From contig CAYJJQ010000002.1 in NCBI GenBank assembly GCA_964370545.1, forward strand, positions 20,597 to 84,596: DNA of 64,000 nucleotides. The letters run 5' to 3'. Within the stretch, counting starts at the first letter, position 1. Each line of letters begins with the position of its first letter. The position numbers were made by a program, and so were the translations under genes. The notes beneath the pieces are model-generated. The model did no database searches and had not been told where the DNA came from. It was given only the letters and a program-made list of their open reading frames with translations. This DNA is from CAKOSP01 sp964370545. GTDB lineage: Bacteria > Bacillota_I > Bacilli_A > RF39 > UBA660. Shown here piece by piece: positions 1-6,792 of the stretch.

Positions 1-378
1 GTTTCTAACTTTCTTAAGTTTGCCACTTTCACAGAACTTACAACCCATATTACATCCTACTTGACTTGAAATACATATTGATAAACCATAACGATGTTTC
101 ATCAATACAGCTTCTATAAATTCACTATCATGAAGCTTAAATAAAAACTTGGCTACTTCTTCATCTTCTTCAATTTTTTGAATTGTAATAAAATCTGTCT
201 TAAAATCTGTTTTTAATTTATCTCTTAATTCAGTTTTAACATTTAAAAAATCATCAATATTGTATACTCGATGTCTATATAACCATTCAATAATTTGAGT
301 TGCTTTAAACTTTTTCTCACCTATAGATTCAAAATAGTTTTCTAACTCTTTTTTTGTCAAATCAAAAATATTTCTCAT
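1..378 (-). CDS. rlmN: 23S rRNA/tRNA adenine-C2 methyltransferase RlmN, 5' part only
   Basis: The 126 visible codons are the N-terminal part of a radical SAM protein that runs off the left edge. The first ~95 residues form the helical RlmN accessory domain, beginning MRNIFDLTKKELENYF. The iron-sulfur motif CNMGCKFC (CxxxCxxC) lies near the edge and is typical of RlmN/Cfr enzymes. Known role of the family: methylation of A2503 in 23S rRNA and A37 in tRNA. An in-frame ATG three codons upstream (387) is an alternative start. No Shine-Dalgarno is seen; a TATAAT box ends about 7 bases before the upstream ATG. The family call is firm; the 3' end is unknown. Confidence 0.9.
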   Translation of the reverse strand, partial: MRNIFDLTKKELENYFESIGEKKFKATQIIEWLYRHRVYNIDDFLNVKTELRDKLKTDFKTDFITIQKIEEDEEVAKFLFKLHDSEFIEAVLMKHRYGLSICISSQVGCNMGCKFCESGKLKKVRN

Positions 379-441
379 ATATATCATTATACCACGAATT
401 CTAATCAATTTTAATATTTGCTTACAGAAAAATGTAAAGCA

Positions 442-468
442 AAACAAAAAATCTCCTAAGAGATTTTA
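442..468 (-). terminator. Rho-independent terminator after yqeY
   Basis: Perfect inverted repeat AAAATCTC-ctaa-GAGATTTT at 448-467 overlaps the yqeY stop. On the minus strand it is followed by TTTGTTTT, giving a normal intrinsic terminator. Confidence 0.8.
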
Positions 469-906
469 AAGTTTTGATAATCTATCTTTTATTAAGCTAG
501 AAACTAGCGACATATCAGCATTTTCAATACTTTCAGATGCCATTTTCATGCACTGTCCCATATCTTTCATACCAGTCGGATTAATTTCTCCAAATATTTC
601 ATCAAGTTTAGCATTAATTTGTTCTTCTGTAAGTTCTTCAGGTAAATAAACATTCAATAATTCTATTTCCTTCTTAAGATTATTACATTCTTCTGTTTTA
701 TTATACTTTTCAAATTCACTTAAAGAATCTTTTCTAACTTTAACTTGTTTTTTAATTACAGCTAAAGATTCTTCTAAAGTTAATTCACTTTTTTTATTTA
801 TAGTTTCATTTTGTAAAGCACTTTTCAACATTCTAAGAACTGATAATTTAAACTTGTCGCCACTTTTCATAGCTATTTTGATTTCTTCACCAATATTATT
901 TAACAT
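466..906 (-). CDS. yqeY: YqeY/GatB-C-terminal-like domain protein
   Basis: 146 residues, the usual full length for the YqeY family. Recognisable blocks are SVLRMLKSALQNE near the N-terminus, the central YLPEELTEEQI and the C-terminal MKDMGQCMKM, all typical of YqeY. The domain resembles the tRNA-binding tail of the GatB amidotransferase subunit; its cellular role is not firmly established. The internal ATG at 906 is preferred to an in-frame ATG at 915 because AAGGA sits 9 bases before it, overlapping the end of rpsU. The gene follows rpsU by 12 bases, the conserved rpsU-yqeY pair of Bacilli. Confidence 0.9.
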   Translation of the reverse strand: MLNNIGEEIKIAMKSGDKFKLSVLRMLKSALQNETINKKSELTLEESLAVIKKQVKVRKDSLSEFEKYNKTEECNNLKKEIELLNVYLPEELTEEQINAKLDEIFGEINPTGMKDMGQCMKMASESIENADMSLVSSLIKDRLSKL

Positions 907-918
907 GTTTATCATTCC

Positions 919-1104
919 TTACCCACGTGATTTTTTACGTGAATTTTTAATGCCTTCTTTTTTTTCGTTTCTTCTTTTTACCCCAGGTTTTTCATAGTGT
1001 TTTCTTTTTTTTAGTTCTGAAAGGACGCCGCTTTTAGCAACACCAGCTTTAAATTTTTTTAAAGCTCCTTCAACGTTTCCGTCTTTAACTACTACTTTTG
1101 TCAT
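919..1104 (-). CDS. rpsU: 30S ribosomal protein S21
   Basis: 61 residues starting MTKVVVKDGNVEGALKKF, with the basic tail rich in K/R that is typical of bS21. The start at 1104 is chosen because GGGAGGG lies just upstream; an open frame extends to 1161 but has no ribosome site and does not match the family. bS21 binds the 30S platform near the anti-Shine-Dalgarno region. First gene of a two-gene unit with yqeY. Confidence 0.95.
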   Translation of the reverse strand: MTKVVVKDGNVEGALKKFKAGVAKSGVLSELKKRKHYEKPGVKRRNEKKEGIKNSRKKSRG

Positions 1105-1132
1105 TTTCGCCCTCCCTTCGTTTTCGTAATAT

Positions 1133-1161
1133 ATTATATCACTTATAAAAAAAACATACAA
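1133..1161 (-). promoter_or_regulatory. SigA-type promoter of rpsU-yqeY
   Basis: Read on the minus strand: TTGTAT (1161-1156), 17-base spacer, TATAAT (1138-1133), about 28 bases before the rpsU start. The -10 is perfect; the -35 matches the consensus at only three positions. Confidence 0.55.
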
Positions 1162-1164
1162 TAG

Positions 1165-1192
1165 AAAATACCGAATTTTTCGGTATTTTTTT
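1165..1192 (-). terminator. Terminator of the bacteriocin-like operon (works in both directions)
   Basis: Stem of about 11 bp (AAATACCGA paired with TCGGTATTT) with T-runs on both strands. It lies 2 bases past the stop of the last leader peptide gene and separates that operon from the rpsU promoter. Confidence 0.8.
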
Positions 1193-1193
1193 A

Positions 1194-1352
1194 TTAACAG
1201 TAGTTTTTTGTTTTAGCCCTTCTGATTGCAGAACCTATTTCTTGGCCTATTTCGAATATAGATCCAAAGAATTTAGCTAAACCATCAAACAAAGATGCAC
1301 TTAAGGATAATCCCCCATAAACACTGCTAAGTTCCTCGTTATTTAACTTCAT
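1194..1352 (-). CDS. Double-glycine leader peptide A (class II bacteriocin-like precursor)
   Basis: 52 codons, translated by hand. Leader MKLNNEELSSVYGG has every class II leader position: L-12, E-8, L-7, V-4, G-2, G-1. The predicted 38-residue core begins LSLSASLFDGLAKFF, is amphipathic and net positive, contains a GQEIG (GxxxG) motif and ends KNYC with one cysteine. Known: such leaders are cut after GG by C39 peptidase-ABC exporters, and one is encoded upstream in the same operon. The ATG overlaps the TAA of the upstream peptide gene (TAATG) and has no clear Shine-Dalgarno, which suggests translational coupling. No homologue is recognised by name; activity is inferred. It could instead be a signalling peptide. 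Confidence 0.82.
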   Translation of the reverse strand: MKLNNEELSSVYGGLSLSASLFDGLAKFFGSIFEIGQEIGSAIRRAKTKNYC

Positions 1353-1492
1353 TAATCATTACAACTGGACGGATTTGTAAAGCCACTAAAGATTCCACTT
1401 ATAGCAATGATACCACTGATAATTGCAAACCCCCATGCAAGAGCACTTCCACCATTAATATTGTTTAATTCATTTGTTGTTAGTTTATTCAC
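1352..1492 (-). CDS. Double-glycine leader peptide B (class II bacteriocin-like precursor)
   Basis: 46 codons with a GTG start supported by GGAGA five bases upstream. The 15-residue leader ends LTTNELNNINGG and keeps L-12, E-8, L-7, I-4 and GG. The predicted 31-residue core is a very hydrophobic glycine/isoleucine helix, starting SALAWGFAIISGIIAISG, with a GIFSG (GxxxG) motif and a polar tail holding one cysteine (PSSCND). Paired with peptide A it fits the two-peptide class IIb layout: two small cores with GxxxG motifs, encoded side by side. Known for class IIb: the two helices interact through GxxxG motifs in the target membrane. Pairing here is inferred from gene order and motifs. Confidence 0.82.
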   Translation of the reverse strand: MNKLTTNELNNINGGSALAWGFAIISGIIAISGIFSGFTNPSSCND

Positions 1493-1503
1493 GTCTCTCC
1501 TTT

Positions 1504-1917
1504 CTAAAATATTTTGTTTACTATTTTATTTATTATTCTTTCCTCATTATAATAAAACTTTAAATCTATAATTTCATTTTCTTTTATATCATAATCAATC
1601 TTTATAATTATTTCTTGATAAATATTATTATTTATATCTACTTCTAAACTGCCATAACTTATTATTTCATATGTATACTTTTCTTTATTATTATCAATTA
1701 ACAAATAATTACTATTTTTAACTGTATCAGAGTTCTCTTTCAATATTTTTATTGCTATGTAATTATTCGAATTAATTGCTACTACATTTAAAGTATCATA
1801 ACATTTAATAAATATAGTTATTAGTATAAAAGTAATTATTAATAAACCTATCATGATTTCTATAAAATATTTTTTATATTTTATATTTAATAGATCTTGA
1901 TAGTTATAATCATACAT
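1504..1917 (-). CDS. Small membrane-anchored accessory protein of the peptide export locus
   Basis: 137 residues: a short basic cytoplasmic start, one membrane segment at about residues 20-40, then an extracytoplasmic part predicted to be mostly beta strands. The start overlaps the last 8 bases of the exporter gene, so the two are translationally coupled, and peptide B follows 11 bases later. Position and topology match HlyD/LagE-type accessory (membrane fusion) proteins of bacteriocin exporters, but the protein is far shorter than the usual 400-plus residues and lacks the coiled-coil arms. Alternatives are an immunity protein or a minimal adaptor. Function is inferred only from context. Confidence 0.7.
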   Translation of the reverse strand: MYDYNYQDLLNIKYKKYFIEIMIGLLIITFILITIFIKCYDTLNVVAINSNNYIAIKILKENSDTVKNSNYLLIDNNKEKYTYEIISYGSLEVDINNNIYQEIIIKIDYDIKENEIIDLKFYYNEERIINKIVNKIF

Positions 1918-3949
1918 ACACTATTTCCTTAAACTGTTTACTTAAATCTTTGTGACTGATATATATAATTGTTTTATCAAAAAAATATTTTTTTAAATTT
2001 TTTATAATATTTAGTTCAGTTTCTAAATCAACTTCACTTAACGCTTCATCTATAATTAATACTTTAAAGTTATTCATACAAGCTCTTGCAAGTACTATTC
2101 TTTGTTTTTCACCTCCAGAAAAGTTATTAGTATCCATTTCTAAAAATGAATCATATCTAAGTAGTTTGTTTTTTAGAATTTCATCTATATTACATAATTT
2201 ACATATTTTATCAAATTCAGTTAAATCATAATCTGTAAAAAACTCTATATTATTTCTTAAAGTATCTGTATATAAATGTTCTCTTTGAGATACATACATA
2301 ATATTTTTTCTAATTGTTTTTAAAGTTAAATCTTTAATATTTATACCTCCTATTATAATTTCTCCTTGATAATTATCTTCGTGCTTTAAAAGTAATTTAC
2401 AAAGAGAACTTTTACCTGATCCACTTTTTCCACTTAGAAATATATGTTTACCTTCTTTTATGTTTATACTATAATTTTCTAGTATATTACTAAAATCATT
2501 ATAACCAAACATTATATTTTTAATATCTATATCCCAATTATTTAATAACTGCTCATTAAGTTCGTTTTCTCCTTCTATATTCATGAACTCATTTAATTTA
2601 AAAATAGATGCTTTAACTCCATTATACTTAGGAATATTATCTATTAAATTTTTAATAGGCTCAAAAAATATATTAGTAAGCAAGTTAAATGTAATAAGAT
2701 CTTCAATAGTAATATGATTATTATATATTTGATAAAATCCTACTGTATTTATTAAGTAAAACCCCACTTCATTAGTAAAGTATTTAATGTTATTTTGCAA
2801 ATTATTTATTTTTCCAATGCTGAAACTGTTATGTATATATTTTACTGCTGAGTATTCAATTTGCTTTAATATCACATTTACTTTATCTAAATTTTTAATA
2901 TTATTTAACATGGTTACACTTTCTATAACTTTTGTATTAAGCGTTGCATGATATTCTTTATTTAGTAAAATACTTTTATATATTATTTTACTAAATATTA
3001 ATCCTACAATTAAATAAATTATCAATATTAATAAAAGAATAATAAAAAGATTAATATTAATTATAAATAATATAGGAATTGCTGTAAGCATCAAAATAAA
3101 ATCTAAAGACATAGAAATAATTATATCTATAAATAGTGTTTTTATATGGCCTATTTCACTAAATCTTGTAATGATTTCACCTACAGATTTTGATGCTATC
3201 ACTTTTGAAGGAAGCCTTAATATGTGATTTATAAATTCACTGAATAATTTGGTATCTAAATTTTTATTTAAATACGTTTCATACATTGTTCTTGTGAATT
3301 TTAATAAACACTTTAATAAAGTAATTATTAAAAAGAATAGACAAATAAATTTTATGTAATTTAAATCTTTATTCATATTTTGACTAATAATTTTAAAATA
3401 AAAACTTGAACTAATTACTAATATAGTATAAAAAATACTACATACTATTAAGCTAATAAATAGTTTCTTTTCATATTTTATTAAATTTAATAGCAAAGTA
3501 AATATTTTATTATCTGATTTTAGTATAACAATTTTATTTCTAGGATAAAAATGAAGTACTGTACCTGTCCATTCTTTAATAAAAGTTTCTTTACTTAATA
3601 TTTTTTTACCACATGCTGGATCCATAACTATTACATTATTATTTTTATATTCGTATAATACTATAAAGTGATTTAACCCATTTACTATTACATGACATAT
3701 TACTGGTAAATTAATATTTTTATTAAAGAAATTATCTTTATCATATTTGTAACCACTTGCATCAAAACCATAATTATTACCGGCTTTAATTAGATTATAT
3801 GCAGTAGTTCCCTTATAATCAGTTTTTGCATCTATTTTTATTTTTTCTAAAGGTACATAACCATTATAATATTTGATGATAGATAATAATGATGCTGGTC
3901 CACAATCTTTTTGACTAGCTTGCTTAACAACTTCAATCTTTTTTTTCAT
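1910..3949 (-). CDS. Peptidase-containing ABC transporter for double-glycine peptides
   Basis: 679 residues from the ATG at 3949, chosen because GGGAG lies 7 bases upstream. Domains in order: C39 cysteine peptidase (1-~130) with the QKDCGPASL active site (Cys16), the catalytic histidine in NHFIVLYE and aspartate in VMDPACG; a six-helix ABC membrane domain (~150-430); and an ATPase with GSGKSS Walker A, FSGGEKQR signature, LIIDEAL Walker B and ISHKD switch. Known: such PCAT/LagD/ComA proteins cut leaders after GG and export the core. It heads an operon with the accessory protein and two GG peptides, which are its likely substrates. Complete and apparently intact. Confidence 0.95.
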   Translation of the reverse strand: MKKKIEVVKQASQKDCGPASLLSIIKYYNGYVPLEKIKIDAKTDYKGTTAYNLIKAGNNYGFDASGYKYDKDNFFNKNINLPVICHVIVNGLNHFIVLYEYKNNNVIVMDPACGKKILSKETFIKEWTGTVLHFYPRNKIVILKSDNKIFTLLLNLIKYEKKLFISLIVCSIFYTILVISSSFYFKIISQNMNKDLNYIKFICLFFLIITLLKCLLKFTRTMYETYLNKNLDTKLFSEFINHILRLPSKVIASKSVGEIITRFSEIGHIKTLFIDIIISMSLDFILMLTAIPILFIININLFIILLLILIIYLIVGLIFSKIIYKSILLNKEYHATLNTKVIESVTMLNNIKNLDKVNVILKQIEYSAVKYIHNSFSIGKINNLQNNIKYFTNEVGFYLINTVGFYQIYNNHITIEDLITFNLLTNIFFEPIKNLIDNIPKYNGVKASIFKLNEFMNIEGENELNEQLLNNWDIDIKNIMFGYNDFSNILENYSINIKEGKHIFLSGKSGSGKSSLCKLLLKHEDNYQGEIIIGGINIKDLTLKTIRKNIMYVSQREHLYTDTLRNNIEFFTDYDLTEFDKICKLCNIDEILKNKLLRYDSFLEMDTNNFSGGEKQRIVLARACMNNFKVLIIDEALSEVDLETELNIIKNLKKYFFDKTIIYISHKDLSKQFKEIVYV

Positions 3950-4002
3950 TACTTCTCCCTTCAACACTTATATACCCAATAAACTATTTATTTCCTTTTT
4001 TT

Positions 4003-4030
4003 GAATATATTTTTTTTATAAACATAATAT
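4003..4030 (+). promoter_or_regulatory. Possible SigE-like promoter of the spoIIIAH-like gene
   Basis: GAATATA (4003-4009), 13 bases, CATAATAT (4023-4030). It resembles the mother-cell SigE pattern (kmATATT, 13-14 bases, CATACAmT) with mismatches in the -10. It lies about 25 bases before the start codon. In an AT-rich genome a chance match is possible, so this is tentative. Confidence 0.35.
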
Positions 4031-4054
4031 TTAATGTAATCTGGAGGAATAAAT

Positions 4055-4543
4055 ATGATTAATAAACAAAATTTGTGGTTTGTAACTCTTTTTTCATTAA
4101 TTTTAGTACTAGGAATTTATTATGTAACTCTTGGTGATGAAAACTTGATAGTTGATAACATAGTAGATAATTCCAGTCCTGTTATTAGCGTTGAAGATAG
4201 TGATGTACTTTTAGCTTTAAAAGTAGCAGAAGATGAAGCAGTAATGGAAAAAATAGCATCTTATGAAGCTATTTTATTAGATAATACTGCTAGCCTAGAA
4301 GAAAAGAATGATGCTTATGATAATTTGCAAGAAATAAACACGATGAAAACTAAAGCCGAAGATATTGAAAAAATACTTAAAGAAACTTATGAACTTGAAT
4401 CCTTTGTAAAAATACTTAGCGATCAAATAAATGTTACTATTGCTGGAGATAAACATGATTCTACTTTAGCTAATAATATTATTAGAACAATACAAAATAT
4501 GTATGATAAACAAATGTATATAACAGTTAAGTTTCAAGGATAA
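4055..4543 (+). CDS. spoIIIAH: Stage III sporulation protein AH-like (SpoIIIAH/YscJ-FliF fold)
   Basis: 162 residues with one N-terminal membrane segment (~7-26), a linker, a helical part (~55-115) and a C-terminal domain matching the SpoIIIAH ring-forming fold, including the closing beta segment VTIAGDKHDSTLANNIIRTI. A perfect GGAGG precedes the ATG. Known: SpoIIIAH in the mother-cell membrane joins forespore SpoIIQ to make the feeding channel. It is shorter than the B. subtilis protein (about 218 residues). None of the other spoIIIA genes lies beside it; gerE follows directly. The call rests on domain resemblance and the sporulation neighbours. Confidence 0.75.
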   Translation: MINKQNLWFVTLFSLILVLGIYYVTLGDENLIVDNIVDNSSPVISVEDSDVLLALKVAEDEAVMEKIASYEAILLDNTASLEEKNDAYDNLQEINTMKTKAEDIEKILKETYELESFVKILSDQINVTIAGDKHDSTLANNIIRTIQNMYDKQMYITVKFQG

Positions 4544-4549
4544 AACCCC

Positions 4550-4595
4550 GCACGATACCACTTTCTTTACATAAAATACTATGGGAAAGAAAGTG
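4550..4595 (+). promoter_or_regulatory. SigK-like promoter of gerE inside a perfect dyad
   Basis: CATAAAATA (4570-4578) matches the SigK -10 consensus CATAnnnTA exactly, and GCAC at 4550-4553 supplies the -35 AC with a 16-base spacer. The -10 lies between the arms of a perfect 10-bp inverted repeat, CACTTTCTTT (4559-4568) and AAAGAAAGTG (4586-4595), with a 17-base centre. In B. subtilis gerE is a SigK gene, so the match is in the expected place. The implied transcript start near 4585 supports the GerE start at 4602 over the ATG at 4581. Confidence 0.6.
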
Positions 4596-4601
4596 AGGAT
4601 T

Positions 4602-4808
4602 ATGAAAAAAAGCATATTAACCATTAGGGAAAAGGAAATATTTGATTTACTAGTTCTTAATCACTCAACTAAAGATATAGCAGATAAATTAATGATAAGT
4701 GAAAAAACTGTACGAAATCATATATCTAATACAATGCAAAAGTTAGAGGTTAAAGGAAGAGCTGGAGCTATCGTTGAACTTTTAAAATTAGGCGAAATAA
4801 ATTTATAA
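4602..4808 (+). CDS. gerE: Late sporulation regulator GerE (LuxR-type helix-turn-helix)
   Basis: 68 residues, a stand-alone LuxR/GerE DNA-binding domain. From memory, the segment ISEKTVRNHISN and the end AIVELLKLGEINL are nearly the same as B. subtilis GerE (74 residues), which controls coat genes late in the mother cell. The ATG at 4602 follows GAGG at a good distance. It sits between a spoIIIAH-like gene and gerM; in B. subtilis gerE and gerM are also close. A SigK-like promoter precedes it. Other short LuxR-type regulators look alike, but the full-length match and context favour GerE. Confidence 0.88.
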   Translation: MKKSILTIREKEIFDLLVLNHSTKDIADKLMISEKTVRNHISNTMQKLEVKGRAGAIVELLKLGEINL

Positions 4809-4830
4809 GCACTTATGTGCTTTTTTTTAT
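4807..4830 (+). terminator. Terminator after gerE
   Basis: AAGCAC-ttat-GTGCTT followed by eight Ts, starting at the gerE stop codon. Confidence 0.85.
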
Positions 4831-4881
4831 AATTTAGTTATAACTTGAAAATATATTAATATATTTTATTAAGGTGAAAAA

Positions 4882-5817
4882 ATGCTAAAAAAAAATGCTA
4901 TTAAAAGAATATTAATATCGACACTTGCCCTACTTATATTATTATGTGTTTACATGTTTCCAGAAAAAAATAACGATATTAGTAGTGATATAAACTATAT
5001 AAATGCCGTGAAAATGCCAATTTATTTAATTGATAAGAATGGTTTTGTTTCTAGAATTAATATTCTAAAAAATACTGAAGAAATAAATAACAGCATTAAA
5101 GAAGTTATTAATTATTTAACCATAGGGTCAATCAAATCTGACTATATTCCATCTGATTTTAAAGCTATAATTCCAGAAAACACTAAATTATTAGATATGA
5201 GTTTAGAAAATAAATTACTTAAATTAAATTTTAGCAAAGAGTTTTTTAATGTTCCTTTAGAAGATGAAGTTAAACTAATAGAAAGTATTATTTTTTCATT
5301 ATGTGAATTTAGTCAAGTAGATAAAATCATGATATTCGTTGAAGAAAATCATTTAAATGTTTTGCCTCATAGTAAAAAAGCTTTACCTCAAGTATTGGAT
5401 AAGACATTTGGAATAAATAAAGTTTATGATTTAACTAGTTTAAAAAATGTAGAACATACTACTAATTATTATTTAGGAAAAAGTGAAGATTTTACATACT
5501 ATATTCCTATTTCAAAATATGAAAATTCTAATTTAGAAAAAGTAGAAATAATTATTAACAATTTAAAAACCACTCCTGTTAATCAAACTAATTTAATTAG
5601 TTATTTAAAAGCCACTGCCACTTTAGAATCATACGAAGTCTTAGAGCAAACAATAAGCCTAAGTTTTAATAATAAACTAATTGCAGATTTATCTGATAAT
5701 CAAATATTAGAGGAAGTTAAGTACTCTATTTATTTATCAATTAGAGATACATACAACGTAAAAGCAGTGCTTTTTGAATTTGAAAATGAAAAAAATTTAT
5801 CAGTTTTACTTGATTAA
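4882..5817 (+). CDS. gerM: GerM-domain sporulation/germination protein
   Basis: 311 residues: an N-terminal membrane anchor (~9-26) and two tandem GerMN domains (about 40-165 and 180-311). Each has the family pattern of a beta-rich start, a long helix before a hydrophobic strand (KLIESIIFSLCEF in the first) and a closing strand. Known: GerM in B. subtilis is an envelope protein that helps stabilise the SpoIIIA-SpoIIQ complex, so its place next to the spoIIIAH-like gene and gerE is meaningful. Unlike B. subtilis GerM there is no convincing lipobox. AAGGTG precedes the ATG. Its 3' end overlaps the -35 of the tRNA-Arg promoter. Confidence 0.85.
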   Translation: MLKKNAIKRILISTLALLILLCVYMFPEKNNDISSDINYINAVKMPIYLIDKNGFVSRINILKNTEEINNSIKEVINYLTIGSIKSDYIPSDFKAIIPENTKLLDMSLENKLLKLNFSKEFFNVPLEDEVKLIESIIFSLCEFSQVDKIMIFVEENHLNVLPHSKKALPQVLDKTFGINKVYDLTSLKNVEHTTNYYLGKSEDFTYYIPISKYENSNLEKVEIIINNLKTTPVNQTNLISYLKATATLESYEVLEQTISLSFNNKLIADLSDNQILEEVKYSIYLSIRDTYNVKAVLFEFENEKNLSVLLD

Positions 5818-5838
5818 TTCGACCTTTGGGTGTATAAT
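5810..5838 (+). promoter_or_regulatory. SigA promoter of tRNA-Arg
   Basis: TTGATT (5810-5815), 17-base spacer, perfect TATAAT (5833-5838), ending 15 bases before the mature tRNA. The -35 lies across the gerM stop codon. Confidence 0.75.
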
Positions 5839-5853
5839 TATATCTAGTCAGTT

Positions 5854-5930
5854 GTTCCCGTAGCTCAGCTGGATAGAGCATACGCCTTCTAAGCGTACGG
5901 TCAAAGGTTCGAATCCTTTCGGGAACGCCA
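5854..5930 (+). tRNA. tRNA-Arg (anticodon TCT)
   Basis: 77 bases with encoded CCA. Acceptor arms GTTCCCG and CGGGAAC pair perfectly. The D arm contains AGCTCAGCTGGATAGAGC; the anticodon stem TACGC/GCGTA encloses the loop CTTCTAA with TCT at 5888-5890; the T arm contains GGTTCGAATCC. It reads AGA arginine codons, common in this AT-rich genome. Confidence 0.97.
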
Positions 5931-5940
5931 TTAGTAATTA

Positions 5941-5971
5941 AAAGCTTAAGAGTGATCTTAAGTTTTTTTAT
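5941..5971 (+). terminator. Terminator after tRNA-Arg
   Basis: CTTAAGA-gtga-TCTTAAG with flanking A/T pairs, followed by a run of Ts. Confidence 0.85.
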
Positions 5972-5979
5972 TTTATACA

Positions 5980-6002
5980 AAGAAAAAAGAGCTTACGCTC
6001 TT
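5980..6002 (-). terminator. Terminator after efp
   Basis: AAGAGC-ttac-GCTCTT overlaps the efp stop; on the minus strand it is followed by TTTTTT. Confidence 0.85.
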
Positions 6003-6556
6003 CCTGAATAACTACCATCTTTTGTAGATATAATAATTTTTTCACCTTGCTCAATAAAAAGAGGTACTTTAACAGTATATCCTGTTTCTATTTTAGCATC
6101 TTTAGTAACATTACCTGAAGCAGTATTACCTTTAACTGCAGGTTCAGCTTCAATTATTTCAAATTCAATTTTCTCAGGTAAATTAATACCAATAATTTCA
6201 TTTTCAAAATATTCAATACCTATAGATAAGCCTTCTTTTATATATGGAAGTTTATCTTTTAAAACATCTTTCGATATTTCTGTTTGTTCATAAGTTTCAT
6301 TATTCATAAATACTAGATTATCTCCTGATGCATATAAATACTGAGCATCTACTTTATCAATATGAGCTTTTTGAACTTTAATATTAGTATTAAATGTTTC
6401 TTCAATTGTTGAATTAGTTCTTAAATTTCTAAGTTTAATTCTAACAAATGCTGGACCTTTACCAGGTTTAACATGTTGAAATTCTTGAATTAAATAAAGA
6501 TTATTATCAATAATAACAGTCATTCCATTTTTTATATCATTAATATGTATATTCAT
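5993..6556 (-). CDS. efp: Elongation factor P
   Basis: 187 residues, the usual EF-P length. Three beta-barrel domains are recognisable: the KOW-like N-terminal domain with the conserved loop KPGKGPAFVR, the middle OB domain, and the C-terminal OB domain ending YTVKVPLFIEQGEKIIISTKDGSYSGRA-like. The lysine at the tip of PGKGPA is the position that is modified in related proteins. Known role: rescue of ribosomes stalled at polyproline, which fits the proline-rich proteins in this window. AGGAG precedes the ATG. It follows rpmG by 13 bases in one operon. Confidence 0.97.
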   Translation of the reverse strand: MNIHINDIKNGMTVIIDNNLYLIQEFQHVKPGKGPAFVRIKLRNLRTNSTIEETFNTNIKVQKAHIDKVDAQYLYASGDNLVFMNNETYEQTEISKDVLKDKLPYIKEGLSIGIEYFENEIIGINLPEKIEFEIIEAEPAVKGNTASGNVTKDAKIETGYTVKVPLFIEQGEKIIISTKDGSYSGRA

Positions 6557-6569
6557 TTCTTAACTCCTA

Positions 6570-6734
6570 TTATTTTTTTTCTTTAGCTACAACACTTTTA
6601 CGACATTTAGGACAATATTTTTTTAGTTCTAAACGTTCAGTTGTATTTTTTTTGTTTTTACTTGTAGGTCTAAATTCAAAATTACAAGTTGTGCATTTAA
6701 TAGTAACTGGATTACGATTTTCATTTTTAGCCAT
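6570..6734 (-). CDS. rpmG: 50S ribosomal protein L33, zinc-ribbon type
   Basis: 54 residues, MAKNENRNPVTIKCTTCN at the start, with two CxxC pairs (CTTC and CPKC) forming the zinc ribbon of C+ type L33. Strong AAAGGAGG ribosome site. First gene of an rpmG-efp operon. Confidence 0.95.
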   Translation of the reverse strand: MAKNENRNPVTIKCTTCNFEFRPTSKNKKNTTERLELKKYCPKCRKSVVAKEKK

Positions 6735-6764
6735 AATACTTGCCTCCTTTAATAAATCTATACC

Positions 6765-6792
6765 ATTATATCAAATTATTTGTAATTTTCAA
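6765..6792 (-). promoter_or_regulatory. SigA promoter of rpmG-efp
   Basis: On the minus strand TTGAAA (6792-6787), 16 bases, TATAAT (6770-6765). It overlaps the 3' end of the upstream penicillin-binding protein gene. Confidence 0.75.

Noticed and set aside
1910..3967. Mycoplasma-type code with TGA as tryptophan
   Set aside because: TGA closes the exporter gene at the expected place and tryptophans in conserved positions, such as PheS TYWLS, are TGG.
5741..5980. Minus-strand frame with PERIRTFDRTLRRR
   Set aside because: It is the antisense of tRNA-Arg, a familiar false protein.
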